Part shown: in pieces, positions 47,900 to 55,823 of the stretch | How the letters are laid out: every line of letters begins with the position of its first letter | Numbering within the stretch: position 1 is the stretch's first letter | From: Bacteroidota bacterium | GTDB taxonomy: Bacteria; Bacteroidota; Bacteroidia; AKYH767-A; OLB10 | Assembly: GCA_016714005.1 (NCBI GenBank) | Contig: JADJOA010000015.1 | Coordinates: 1-64,000 of the forward strand | Length of the DNA stretch: 64,000 nucleotides | Reading direction: 5' to 3' | Translations under genes and position numbers: made by a program | The notes under the pieces: generated by a model | Database searches by the model: none | What the model saw: the letters and a program-made list of their open reading frames with translations, nothing else | Told to the model about the DNA's origin: nothing

Positions 47900-49867
47900 T
47901 TACGCATCAACCTTAGCGTATTTGGCATTCTTCTCAATAAACTCTCTTCGAGGTGGTACATCATCACCCATTAGCATGCTGAAAATACGATCGGCTTCGG
48001 CAGCACTTTCAATTGTTACCTGTCGTAGTGTACGTTTGGATGGATTCATGGTTGTTTCCCACAATTGCTCTGCGTTCATTTCTCCCAATCCTTTGTAACG
48101 CTGTATGTTCACGCTTGATTCTTTTCCTTCGCCTGCCAGTTCTTTTACTGCAGCCATCCGTTGTTCATCATTCCAGCAGTATTGTTCTTCTTTACCTTTT
48201 TTAACTAAGTACAATGGTGGAGTTGCAATATAAATATATCCTTCTTCAATTAATTCTTTCATGTGACGGAAAAAGAAAGTTAATATCAATGTGGTAATAT
48301 GGCTACCATCCACATCGGCATCGGTCATAATTACAATTTTGTGATAGCGCAGTTTGTCAAGTATTAACGGACGACCTTCTTGTTTATCATCACGGTAAAT
48401 ACCAAATGCTGTGTAAATATTACGAATCTCTTCGTTTTCGTAAATCTTATGCTCCATTGCTTTCTCCACATTCAGAATTTTACCTCTTAACGGAAGTATT
48501 GCCTGAAAATTTCTATCACGCCCTTGCTTAGCTGTTCCACCTGCTGAGTCTCCCTCAACCAGATAAATTTCACATTTACCGGGGTCACGCTCACTACAAT
48601 CAGATAGTTTTCCCGGTAATCCAGTACCTGTTAAAACATTTTTACGTTGAACTAATTCGCGTGCCTTACGTGCTGCATGACGTGCAGTGGCAGCCAGTAT
48701 AACTTTGTTTACAATGGCTTTGGCATCTTTAGGATTTTCTTCCAAGAACTTATTCAGCGCATCACCTACTGCTTGGTCAACGGCACCCATTACTTCATTG
48801 TTTCCAAGTTTGGTTTTTGTTTGTCCTTCAAACTGAGGCTCGGCAACCTTAACGGATATAACAGCCGTAAGTCCTTCGCGGAAATCATCACCATCAATAT
48901 CAAATTTCAGTTTCTCAAGCATCTTCTGCTTTTCGGCATAACTTTTTAAGGTACGAGTTAATGCACGCCTGAAACCCGAAAGGTGTGTTCCGCCTTCGTG
49001 AGTGTTAATGTTGTTTACGTAAGAGTGAATGTTTTCGGAAAAAGAAGTGTTGTATTGCATTGCCACTTCAATAGGAATACCAAATTTATCCGTTTCAAAA
49101 TAAATACATTCCGGAATTAACTTTTCACGTGTTACATCTATATATTCAACAAATTCGCGCAAGCCTTTGGTGCTGTAAAAATTTTCGCCAAGGGGTCTGC
49201 CTTCAGCATCTAACTCTCTTACATCAATAAGCGTAATGTTTATTCCCTTATTAAGGTAAGCAAGTTCGCGCATGCGCGAAGCAAGCGTTGCAAAATTGTA
49301 AACGATTGTTAAAAATATGGAAGCATCTGGCTTGAACGTCACAATGGTTCCTCTGTAGTCAGTATCACCAACCTCACGTACATCAAACAAAGGTTTACCG
49401 CAAGAGTATTCCTGTTCAAAAACTTTTCCGTTGCGGTGTACCTCTACACGCAAGTGAGTAGAGAGAGCATTTACACAGGATACACCTACACCATGTAAAC
49501 CACCTGAAACTTTGTAACTATCTTTATCAAATTTACCTCCGGCATGTAAAACGGTCATTACAACTTCCAATGCACTGCGTTTTTCTTTTGGATGAATATC
49601 TGTAGGGATGCCTCGTCCATCATCCTTTACAGTAATAGAGTTATCCTCGTTAATAAATACCTCAATGTTTTTGCAATGCCCTGCAAGTGCTTCATCAATT
49701 GAGTTGTCAACCACCTCATAAACCAAGTGATGTAAACCTTTAACACCTACATCGCCAATATACATGGCTGGGCGTTTTCTTACGGCTTCTAATCCTTCTA
49801 ATACCTGAATGCTATCGGCATTATACTGTTGTGCTTTTACTTCCATTTCGGCTACGTTATCGCTCAT
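47900..49867 (-). CDS. gyrB: DNA gyrase subunit B
   Basis: An intact 655-residue GyrB, the ATPase subunit of DNA gyrase. The GHKL domain has EVVDNSIDEALAG, DDGRGIPTDIHP near residues 82-93 and GGLHGVGVSCVNALS at 122-136. The QTKTKLGN switch is at 349-356. The Toprim domain has EGDSAGG at 438-444 and DADVDG at 516-521. The C-terminal motif QRYKGLGEMN is at 589-598. The length matches GyrB and is without the extra Toprim insert of proteobacterial GyrB. It is transcribed ahead of thyA and folA with a terminator between. It is the longest intact housekeeping gene here, showing that long unbroken frames do occur. Confidence 0.97.
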   Translation of the reverse strand: MSDNVAEMEVKAQQYNADSIQVLEGLEAVRKRPAMYIGDVGVKGLHHLVYEVVDNSIDEALAGHCKNIEVFINEDNSITVKDDGRGIPTDIHPKEKRSALEVVMTVLHAGGKFDKDSYKVSGGLHGVGVSCVNALSTHLRVEVHRNGKVFEQEYSCGKPLFDVREVGDTDYRGTIVTFKPDASIFLTIVYNFATLASRMRELAYLNKGINITLIDVRELDAEGRPLGENFYSTKGLREFVEYIDVTREKLIPECIYFETDKFGIPIEVAMQYNTSFSENIHSYVNNINTHEGGTHLSGFRRALTRTLKSYAEKQKMLEKLKFDIDGDDFREGLTAVISVKVAEPQFEGQTKTKLGNNEVMGAVDQAVGDALNKFLEENPKDAKAIVNKVILAATARHAARKARELVQRKNVLTGTGLPGKLSDCSERDPGKCEIYLVEGDSAGGTAKQGRDRNFQAILPLRGKILNVEKAMEHKIYENEEIRNIYTAFGIYRDDKQEGRPLILDKLRYHKIVIMTDADVDGSHITTLILTFFFRHMKELIEEGYIYIATPPLYLVKKGKEEQYCWNDEQRMAAVKELAGEGKESSVNIQRYKGLGEMNAEQLWETTMNPSKRTLRQVTIESAAEADRIFSMLMGDDVPPRREFIEKNAKYAKVDA

Positions 49868-50118
49868 TTTTTAATTTAAAAGTTTGATTTTTTTAATACT
49901 TCGTAAAGATAAAATAAAGGCTGCTGCCATCCTAAAAATGAGAGTGAAAACAGCATGTATTTATTAACATTTTTTAGTGATAAAAATAGTGTCTTAAACC
50001 TGCATTTTCTTTCTCTTAAATTTGGAGGATTGAAACAATTTTAATATTTAACTCGGTACTTTTTAACAAACTGTTGTTAAATCACATTAATTATTCTTAA
50101 AAACAAGTTTATTAAATT

Positions 50119-50126
50119 TAGCTTTG
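50119..50126 (+). promoter_or_regulatory. -7 element upstream of the DUF1761 gene
   Basis: TAGCTTTG fits TAnnTTTG, 29 nt before the ATG. A second TAnnTTTG match (TAAATTTG) is at 50017-50024. The 288-base interval between gyrB and this gene otherwise shows no frame or repeat. Confidence 0.5.
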
Positions 50127-50155
50127 CCTCATAAACAACTAAAAAATTAAATAAT

Positions 50156-50656
50156 ATGGACGTAAACTTTATCTCAGTATTTGTAGCGGCACTTATACCG
50201 CTGGCGGTGGGTTTTGTATGGTACAATCCCAAATTTTTAGGTAATGCATGGATGCAGGAATCGGGTATGACGGAAGAAAAAGCTAAGGGCGCAAATCATG
50301 CTTTGATATTCGGATTAACTTATGTGTTTGCGGTGCTGGCAGGTATGATTCTGATGCCAATGGTCATTCACCAAATGGGCGTTATGTCGGTGTTGGTTGA
50401 TGAACCCGGGTTTAACGACCCCAACTCTGAACTTGCCATTTGGTACAAAGGTTTTATGGAGCAGTATGGTAATAATTTCCGAACCTTTAAACATGGTGCT
50501 TTACATGGTACTATTGCAGGTTTGTTTTTTGCATTGCCAATTATTGCTATTAATGCTATGTTTGAAAGAAAAAGCTGGAAATATATTTGGATTAACGTTG
50601 GCTATTTCACAGTTACCTTTGCTCTTATGGGCGGGGTAATTTGCGCTTGGAAGTAA
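50156..50656 (+). CDS. DUF1761 family membrane protein
   Basis: An intact 166-residue integral membrane protein. SVFVAALIPLAVGFVWYNPK and FLGNAWMQESGMTEEKAKGA are the typical DUF1761 N-terminus, with the W-Y-x-P-x-x-F-G/L-x-x-W motif. Four helices are predicted (about 5-23, 46-68, 118-138, 143-164). The family's function is unknown. A soluble insertion (VDEPGFNDPNSELAIWYKGF) between helices 2 and 3 is longer than in most short members. Its stop is followed 10 bases later by a 28-bp hairpin element. Confidence 0.88.
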   Translation: MDVNFISVFVAALIPLAVGFVWYNPKFLGNAWMQESGMTEEKAKGANHALIFGLTYVFAVLAGMILMPMVIHQMGVMSVLVDEPGFNDPNSELAIWYKGFMEQYGNNFRTFKHGALHGTIAGLFFALPIIAINAMFERKSWKYIWINVGYFTVTFALMGGVICAWK

Positions 50657-50665
50657 GTTTTTAAG

Positions 50666-50736
50666 TCACGCAAAGGCCCAAAGAGCGCAAAGGACTAGGT
50701 TTAAATTTCCTTTGCGCTCTTTGGGCCTTTGCGTGA
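50666..50736. repeat. 28-bp perfect inverted repeat built from CTTTG words
   Basis: Arms 50666-50693 and 50709-50736 are exact reverse complements of 28 nt with a 15-nt loop. Each arm holds the word CTTTG (or CAAAG) three times at about 10-nt intervals, flanked by GCG or GGC. It lies between converging genes and could end transcription both ways, but there is no clear T tract. The sequence style, an arm of repeated short words, is shared with the elements at 52664 and 2258. Confidence 0.8.
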
Positions 50737-50742
50737 AATATT

Positions 50743-52091
50743 TTACTCCAATGAAATATTCTCATCACCCTTTTTATATTCTAAATAATTAAAAATAAGC
50801 TGAAACATTTCATCAGTTGTACGCATACTTCCTTTGCGTTCACCGATGACTCTTGGTGGATAAAACGGGTTATTGGGATTTTGCTCAGTGTTATCATATA
50901 CGCCTTCTGCTCTAATCTTGCTACCTGCCGGAATTTTTAAAAGTGTTTTACATTTATAAAAATATTGCCATCGGAAATCCCAATTATTAATTCTAATTAA
51001 AGGAATAGTATCTGATTGTGGAGTAACTGCATAAGCAGTAAATTTTTTTCCAATCAAATGCATGTGTGTGGGACTATGGTGGTAATAGAAATGTCTTTGT
51101 TGATTACAGTTTCGGTATAAAATGTTTTAACCGTATTGGGTGGAATCACAAGTTCGGGTACCACAGGTGCAACACCTATTGTGCCTAAAATTAATTCGCG
51201 CAACGGGCGCTTAGGAGGGGTAGAGGTAAAAAAGAAATTGAAGTAAGAACTATCATAGTCATCAACAGGTGACGGGCCGTAGTGCATGGTGTTAATATAG
51301 ATCACTCCTTTTTTTGTTAAGCGCCATCCGCCAATGCCATCGGGATATTTATCGCTATAAACACCCGGTAAATAATTAACCACCGAAGGAATAAGCATAG
51401 GGTAAGAGTTGTCGTCATGCAACAAACCAATCCGCGCGTGCATATCATGGCTGTCAAAAGAGTCTTCGGCATTTACGTACCACTCACCTGTGTTAATGTT
51501 TTTTTTCTTTTCAGGATTAAACACAACTAAGTTGCCATTCATATGGTGCAACAGTTTTTTATTACCGGGGATAAATTCAATCGTTTTTATAAAAGTGTCT
51601 CGTAGTAATTCATAGGGTAACTTGATAACTAAAAAATTGTCTTTGTTATTTCCTTTAATGAAATATTTTGATGGAAATCCTACGGATAAATCAGGTTTGC
51701 CAAGCTGCGAAGTTTTATCATTAAATACGGGAAGGGCAGGAATACTTAAGCTATCGCCAATGGGGCAGCCATTCTCAACCCATGCAGAAATCATTTCTAT
51801 TTCCTCATCGCTTAAAATTTTTTCATCGGCAAAGTGGCGGTAAGTTGGATCGGCAGGCCAAGGAGGCATGGTGCGCGATTGAGTTACAATAGCAATAGTA
51901 CCAGCTTTCTTTCTCACATCATTATAAGTAGCCAGTGAAAATCCTCCACCTTCTCCATCACGATGACATGATGTGCAATTTTTATAAATGATTGGAGCAA
52001 TATGTTCTGAAAAGGTAATTTGATGTTTTTCAGACGTACATCCGCAAATAAAAAGTACAATAAAAATTATGATTAGTATTCTATAATGCAT
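50743..52091 (-). CDS. Lipoprotein cytochrome c fused to PHM-type copper monooxygenase domain, frame-disrupted
   Basis: A predicted exported protein of about 450 residues. The N-terminus ILIIIFIVLFICGC is a lipoprotein signal (Cys18). C39-x-x-C42-H43 (NCTSCHRDGEGGG) is a heme c site with WPADPTYRHF nearby. The rest matches the two-copper core of peptidylglycine/dopamine monooxygenases: His182-His183-Met184 (HHMNG), His270 (MHYGPSPVDD), then across the frameshift near 51060 the HxH (HMHLIGKKFTAYAV), and a DEM (GSMRTTDEMFQLI) for the Met ligand. The redoxin gene overlaps its start by 19 bases. The substrate is unknown. Found as a pairing in other Bacteroidota and Planctomycetes. Confidence 0.88.
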
Positions 52092-52633
52092 CCGTATGCT
52101 TTGTTCCTTTTTTTCTTTGGTACTTTTCCTTTACTTATTTCACTTAGTACATCATCCAAATAAAACTGTGTTACCACTTTTCTTTTCTTTCCGGTTTCGT
52201 ACATCCAGTTATCAATGGCACCGCTGTAAAGTAATGCTGCTTCAGAGTTAAATACAAAAACTTCCGGGGTTACTTTTGCTTTAAGAAGTTTAAGTAATTC
52301 GTGCTTGCTATCGCTAAGCGTTATAACATTTAGCTTATAGTAATCTCGGAATATTTTTATTAGCGATGCGCTTGTTTGTTTGTCGGGAAAAATCAAATAG
52401 AACTGCACATTGTTAAACTTGTATTTTTTTGCAAGTTCGTTAACGGTTAGTGTGTAGTTTTTGCATAGTGGACAATCAGTGTCAAAAAAAATAAAAACAG
52501 AAGTTTTATTGTTTTTAATTGATGAAAGCGGGTAGGTAGTATTGTTTTCGTCAGCAAGATTTATTTTATAAAGTTCCTGTGAGGAAACTTCTTTGGTAAA
52601 CAGTAGAAAAATTAAAAGTATAATGCGTGGCAT
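52073..52633 (-). CDS. Exported redoxin with C-terminal GCxI motif
   Basis: A 186-residue protein from the Met of MPRIILLIFLLFTKEVSSQ, a signal peptide. The earlier in-frame ATG lies within a hairpin repeat, so I prefer this one. The thioredoxin-like fold has FIFFDTDCPLCKNYTLTVNE, with DCPLC as the redox motif, and VTPEVFVFNSEAALLYSGAI with the cis-Pro (TPE). The last residues KAYGCIIEY hold a Gly-Cys-x-Ile that is common in redoxins paired with cytochrome/PHM proteins. It ends inside the start of that partner gene, so it may deliver copper, reduce a disulfide or handle the heme site of the partner. Confidence 0.85.
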   Translation of the reverse strand: MPRIILLIFLLFTKEVSSQELYKINLADENNTTYPLSSIKNNKTSVFIFFDTDCPLCKNYTLTVNELAKKYKFNNVQFYLIFPDKQTSASLIKIFRDYYKLNVITLSDSKHELLKLLKAKVTPEVFVFNSEAALLYSGAIDNWMYETGKKRKVVTQFYLDDVLSEISKGKVPKKKRNKAYGCIIEY

Positions 52634-52663
52634 TGCTTTGTAAAAATAGCAAAGAAGAGTGTC

Positions 52664-52733
52664 CCACAAAGACACTAAGAAGCACCAAAGCAAAACTTGT
52701 GAAAAGTCTTTGTAATTCTTTGTGTCTTTGTGG
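52664..52733. repeat. Imperfect inverted repeat built from ACAAAG/CTTTGT words
   Basis: Arm 52664-52690 and arm 52708-52733 are near reverse complements over about 26 nt with a 17-nt loop. Words of the form CTTTGT recur about every 9 nt in the right arm and ACAAAG or ACTAAG in the left. It lies just upstream of the redoxin start and 22 bases beyond the stop of the FKBP gene at 52756 (in the opposite reading order: between the two minus genes). It is the second element of this design within 2 kb. Confidence 0.7.
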
Positions 52734-52755
52734 AAAAAATTTTAATCTATAGTGC

Positions 52756-53598
52756 TTAATTCACATCCACCAATTCCACATCAAAAATAAGAGTGGCTTT
52801 TGCTGGAATTACCGGAGGATAACCCTGCTCTCCATAACCCAAGTTGTAAGGAATAATCAAGCGTGTTTTTCCCCCAACATTCAACAAGGCAATTCCCTGT
52901 TCCCAACCTTGTATCACTCGTCCTTCTCCCAAACGGAAAGTAATAGGTTCACCTCTTTCAACAGAAGAATCAAACTTGGTGCCATCGGTTAAATAACCGG
53001 TGTAATGTACAGATACACTTGTGCCCGGTGCTGCTTGTTTGCCCGCACCTTTTTTTACCATAATATATTTTAAGCCCGATTTAGTTTCAATAGTATCGAA
53101 GCCATCAACATTGTATGGCACGGCTGCTATTTTTTGTTTAACCGAAATCAGTTCTACATTAAAAATTAAAGTAGAGTTGGCAGGAATTTTTCCGTTTGCA
53201 TGGCTGCCGTAACCTAATGCCGGAGGAATAATAATTTCTGCCTGGTCGCCTGTTTGCATCATGGCAAATGCATCATCCCAGCCTTGTATTACCTGACCCG
53301 TTCCAAGCGTAAATGAAAAAGGTTGGTTTCTGTCGTAAGAACTGTCAAACACCGTTCCGTCAGTTAACCTGCCTTTGTAATGCACTGTAATTTTATCACC
53401 TGTAGATGGCTTTAATCCATCACCCTTTTTAGTAAGTTTTATGGTAACACCCGATGGTGTTGTAAGAACAATATCTTCTTGTGTTTGTGGCATTGTGTTA
53501 TTATTAGCTGTTGTTTGTTTTGTGTTTTTGCATGAAAACAAAAGTGCGGTAAATAAAATGCTAAATAGAATGCTATTAAGTTTACTGCACTTATTCAT
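52756..53598 (-). CDS. FKBP-type peptidyl-prolyl isomerase lipoprotein with two FKBP domains
   Basis: A 280-residue lipoprotein starting MNKCSKLNSILFSILFTALL, with a lipobox FSC. It has two FKBP domains in tandem. The first is at about 50-160 (GDKITVHYKGRLTDGTVFDS ... GYGSHANGKIPANSTLIFNV) and the second at about 165-280 (GTSVSVHYTGYLTDGTKFDS ... GYGEQGYPPVIPAKATLIFD). Both keep Y-x-G-x-L-x-D-G-x-x-F-D, GxGQVIxGW and the YG loop, so both should be active isomerases. An earlier in-frame Met at 53670 would add 24 basic residues before the signal and is unlikely. It acts on exported proteins in the periplasm. Confidence 0.92.
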   Translation of the reverse strand: MNKCSKLNSILFSILFTALLFSCKNTKQTTANNNTMPQTQEDIVLTTPSGVTIKLTKKGDGLKPSTGDKITVHYKGRLTDGTVFDSSYDRNQPFSFTLGTGQVIQGWDDAFAMMQTGDQAEIIIPPALGYGSHANGKIPANSTLIFNVELISVKQKIAAVPYNVDGFDTIETKSGLKYIMVKKGAGKQAAPGTSVSVHYTGYLTDGTKFDSSVERGEPITFRLGEGRVIQGWEQGIALLNVGGKTRLIIPYNLGYGEQGYPPVIPAKATLIFDVELVDVN

Positions 53599-53650
53599 CG
53601 GCAAAAAAAAATTACTTCTAAAATTTTTTACAAGGATTTTCCTTTGTTGC

Positions 53651-54502
53651 TTATTGAATAACTTTTGCAAGCTCTACTTCAAAAACAAGCGGAGAATTTG
53701 GAGGGATAGGTCCGTTGCCGCGTGGTCCGTAACCAAGGGTTGAAGGAATAACCAACAACGCTTTTCCGCCTTCATTCATCATGGCAATGCCTTCGTCCCA
53801 GCCGGGTATAACCTCGCCAACACCAAGCGTAAACTCATAACCCGCATTGTCTTTGCTTTGGTCGAACCCGGTTCCGTTCAGTAACATGCCTTTATAAATA
53901 ACGCTAACCTTTTTCCCTTTTTCAGCTTTTGCTCCTGTGCCTTTTGTTTTTTCTATGTAGTATAAGCCCGATGGATTAGGTTGTGCTGTAATGTTGTTGT
54001 CGGTAATATATTTCTGCGTTGCATTAGCTTCATCCATTAAAGCCGCTTTGCTTTTTTCTTCAGTTTCTTTTTATAATCAGCTTCGGTTTGAATGTTTTCC
54101 ATTTTAATATTAAAGGTTAACATACTTCCTTTTTTTATGAAAGCAGGTAACTGCGCCCTGGAATATTTTTTCAAAAACAGAATCAGCCACTACTTTAAAT
54201 TCAGCACTATCACCTGCAGCCATCATGCCAAAACCTTCTTCAATGCTTCCTTTGTAAGCAGGCTCTTTTAAAGCCACTTTAAACTTATCACCAGCCATCT
54301 TTTTAGAATCAAATAAAACAGAATCGGTTTCTGTTTTATAAATCATGTGCATGGAAAGAATATCGCCTTTAGCTGGTTTTTTTCCTTTAGTTTCGGTTAT
54401 AAAACGGTATTGTAAACCTGTTTCTGTTTTTTGTACACCATCGCGCTTGCACGATGTAAAAGTTGCAGCTGTTATGGCAACAATTGCTAAGTATTTATAC
54501 AT
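53651..54502 (-). CDS. FKBP-type peptidyl-prolyl isomerase lipoprotein, frame-disrupted
   Basis: A lipoprotein (MYKYLAIVAITAATFTSC) of about 284 residues. The N-terminal part (TGLQYRFITETKGKKPAKGD ... GSIEEGFGMMAAGDSAEFKV) is FKBP-like but lacks a full active site. After a break near 54140 and another near 54065 in runs of T, a linker with ALMDEANATQKYITDNNITA leads to a complete C-terminal FKBP domain (YKGMLLNGTGFDQ, GVGEVIPGWDEGIAMMNEGG, GYGPRGNGPIPPNSPLVFEV). It is next to the two-domain FKBP lipoprotein on the same strand, 52 bases away, so the pair probably arose by duplication and share a periplasmic folding role. Confidence 0.9.
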
Positions 54503-54589
54503 ATTTTAAATTTTGAGGCGGCAAAGAAATAAATAAAACAACAGCCGAAAGCAAAGTTTAAAGAAAGATATTAATAACCCGAATTAGCC

Positions 54590-54708
54590 TTAATTACACT
54601 GCCCAAGCAAATAGTAAATAACAATAAAAATAATGATGGTGGAAATACAGCCACCTCCTAATTTTTTAGCACCGTAACCGGCTATGAGAGTCTCATGAGT
54701 TTGTTCAT
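54590..54708 (-). CDS. 39-residue membrane peptide, one base short
   Basis: The start MNKLMRLS meets a stop, but adding one base near 54685 gives IAGYGAKKLGGGCISTIIIF and IVIYYLLGQCN with a stop at 54590. The sequence has a Gly-rich turn (KKLGGGC), one hydrophobic helix and a terminal Cys. Peptides with the pattern AGYGAKKxGGGC followed by one helix are common in Bacteroidota (from memory), which supports a real gene. Function is unknown. It is too short for standard gene callers. Confidence 0.55.
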
Positions 54709-54797
54709 AGTTTTTGTTTTTTCTAAAGTAGAAAATTTTAAAACACAAAAGAATAATTTCATTTGTTGTTTATAATATTTTAGAATAGTCTATTGTT

Positions 54798-54805
54798 TAG
54801 TTTTG
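54798..54805 (+). promoter_or_regulatory. -7 element immediately before paaD
   Basis: TAGTTTTG fits TAnnTTTG and ends 7 nt before the paaD ATG. Transcription would begin at or next to the start codon, so the mRNA may be leaderless. A -33 TTTG at 54762-54765 is more distant than usual. Confidence 0.45.
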
Positions 54806-54812
54806 CAGATAA

Positions 54813-55284
54813 ATGAATAGTGAAACATTAAATTCAGATAAAATTGCTGAGTTGCTATCGCAAATTCCCGACCCTGAAATTCCGGCAATTAACATTGCTG
54901 AATTAGGTGTGTTGAGAGGAGTAGAAGAAAAGGATGGAATGATTATAATTACCATTACTCCTACATACTCCGGCTGTCCTGCACTACATGCCATTGAGGA
55001 TGAAATAAGAAGGACACTGTTGGAGAAAAATATCAATAATTTTAAAATAGTCACATCACTTTTTCCGGCATGGAGTACAGATTGGATGACACCTGATACA
55101 CGAAAAAAACTTTCAGATTACGGTATAGCTCCGCCAGAAAAAAGCAAAAACTGAAAATACAATATGTCCCTTTTGTAAATCAGACAATACAAAACTTACC
55201 AGTTGGTTTGGCAGCACCGCCTGCAAAGCATTGCATTATTGCAATAACTGCCATCAGCCGTTTGAAGAATTTAAATGTATTTGA
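54813..55284 (+). CDS. paaD: PaaD-like iron-sulfur assembly/phenylacetyl-CoA epoxidase accessory protein, frame-disrupted
   Basis: A protein of about 157 residues with two parts. The N-terminal MIP18/DUF59 domain is ISQIPDPEIPAINIAELGVL-like with PDPEIPAINIAELGV and ITITPTYSGCPALHAIEDEI, where the Cys binds a metal cluster. After a break near 55150, the tail is a zinc ribbon: CPFCKSDNTKLTSWFGSTAC and KALHYCNNCHQPFEEFKCI. This ribbon is specific for PaaD, the accessory subunit of phenylacetyl-CoA epoxidase. The catalytic genes (paaABCE) are not adjacent, which is unusual. It could alternatively act in general Fe-S maturation. Confidence 0.9.
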
Positions 55285-55285
55285 T

Positions 55286-55823
55286 TTATGGGGCTGAAAT
55301 AAATTCTGCCGGACCTATTTCATAAACATAATGCAAACTTGGATTTTCATTTGGAAAATCAATCCGTGTTTCATCAATTTTTTCGGGCGCCCAATTTTTC
55401 TGTTGCTTTTTGAGAACGAATGTTATTTGCACCTATTTGTAAATGCACTTTATAACCATATGCGAAAGCATGATTAAATATTAATTTTTTAAGATGTAAG
55501 TTGTACAATCCTCCCCAGTAAGGACGGGAAAGAAACGTGTAGCCTACCATTACTGTCTTAGTGCCTTCATCTAAATTGTAGTAACGTGAGCAACCAATTA
55601 CGTTATTTGAATCTGCGTTGCATATTTTAAATGCACCATTAGATTCAATGGCGCTATTAAAATAAGTTTGAAAAACTTCTTTTTTGTATCTGTTCTTTTC
55701 GGGGTGTTGCTCCCAAATTAACGGATCGCTGGCAGCCAGGTAAACACTTTCAAAATCAACTTCAGTTAATGGTACAAGCGAAATTAAATCTGACTTTAAA
55801 AAGTCTGGCTGAAGATTCAGCAT
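55286..55823 (-). CDS. GNAT/RimJ-RimL-like acetyltransferase, C-terminus frame-shifted
   Basis: A protein of about 179 residues. The N-terminus ISLVPLTEVDFESVYLAASD with WEQHPEKNRYKKEVFQTYFN resembles the RimJ/RimL acetyltransferase group. The core NVIGCSRYYNLDEGTKTVMV and GYTFLSRPYWGGLYNLHLKK is the acetyl-CoA binding region, and VHLQIGANNIRSQKATEKLG is the conserved motif B. The frame breaks near 55376; correction gives KIDETRIDFPNENPSLHYVY and a stop at 55286. It starts inside the stop of the universal stress protein gene (TAATG). It converges with paaD, one base between stops. Substrate unknown. Confidence 0.85.

Noticed and set aside
51409..51843. Plus-strand frames opposite the cytochrome/PHM gene
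   Set aside because: No domains and opposite a conserved gene.
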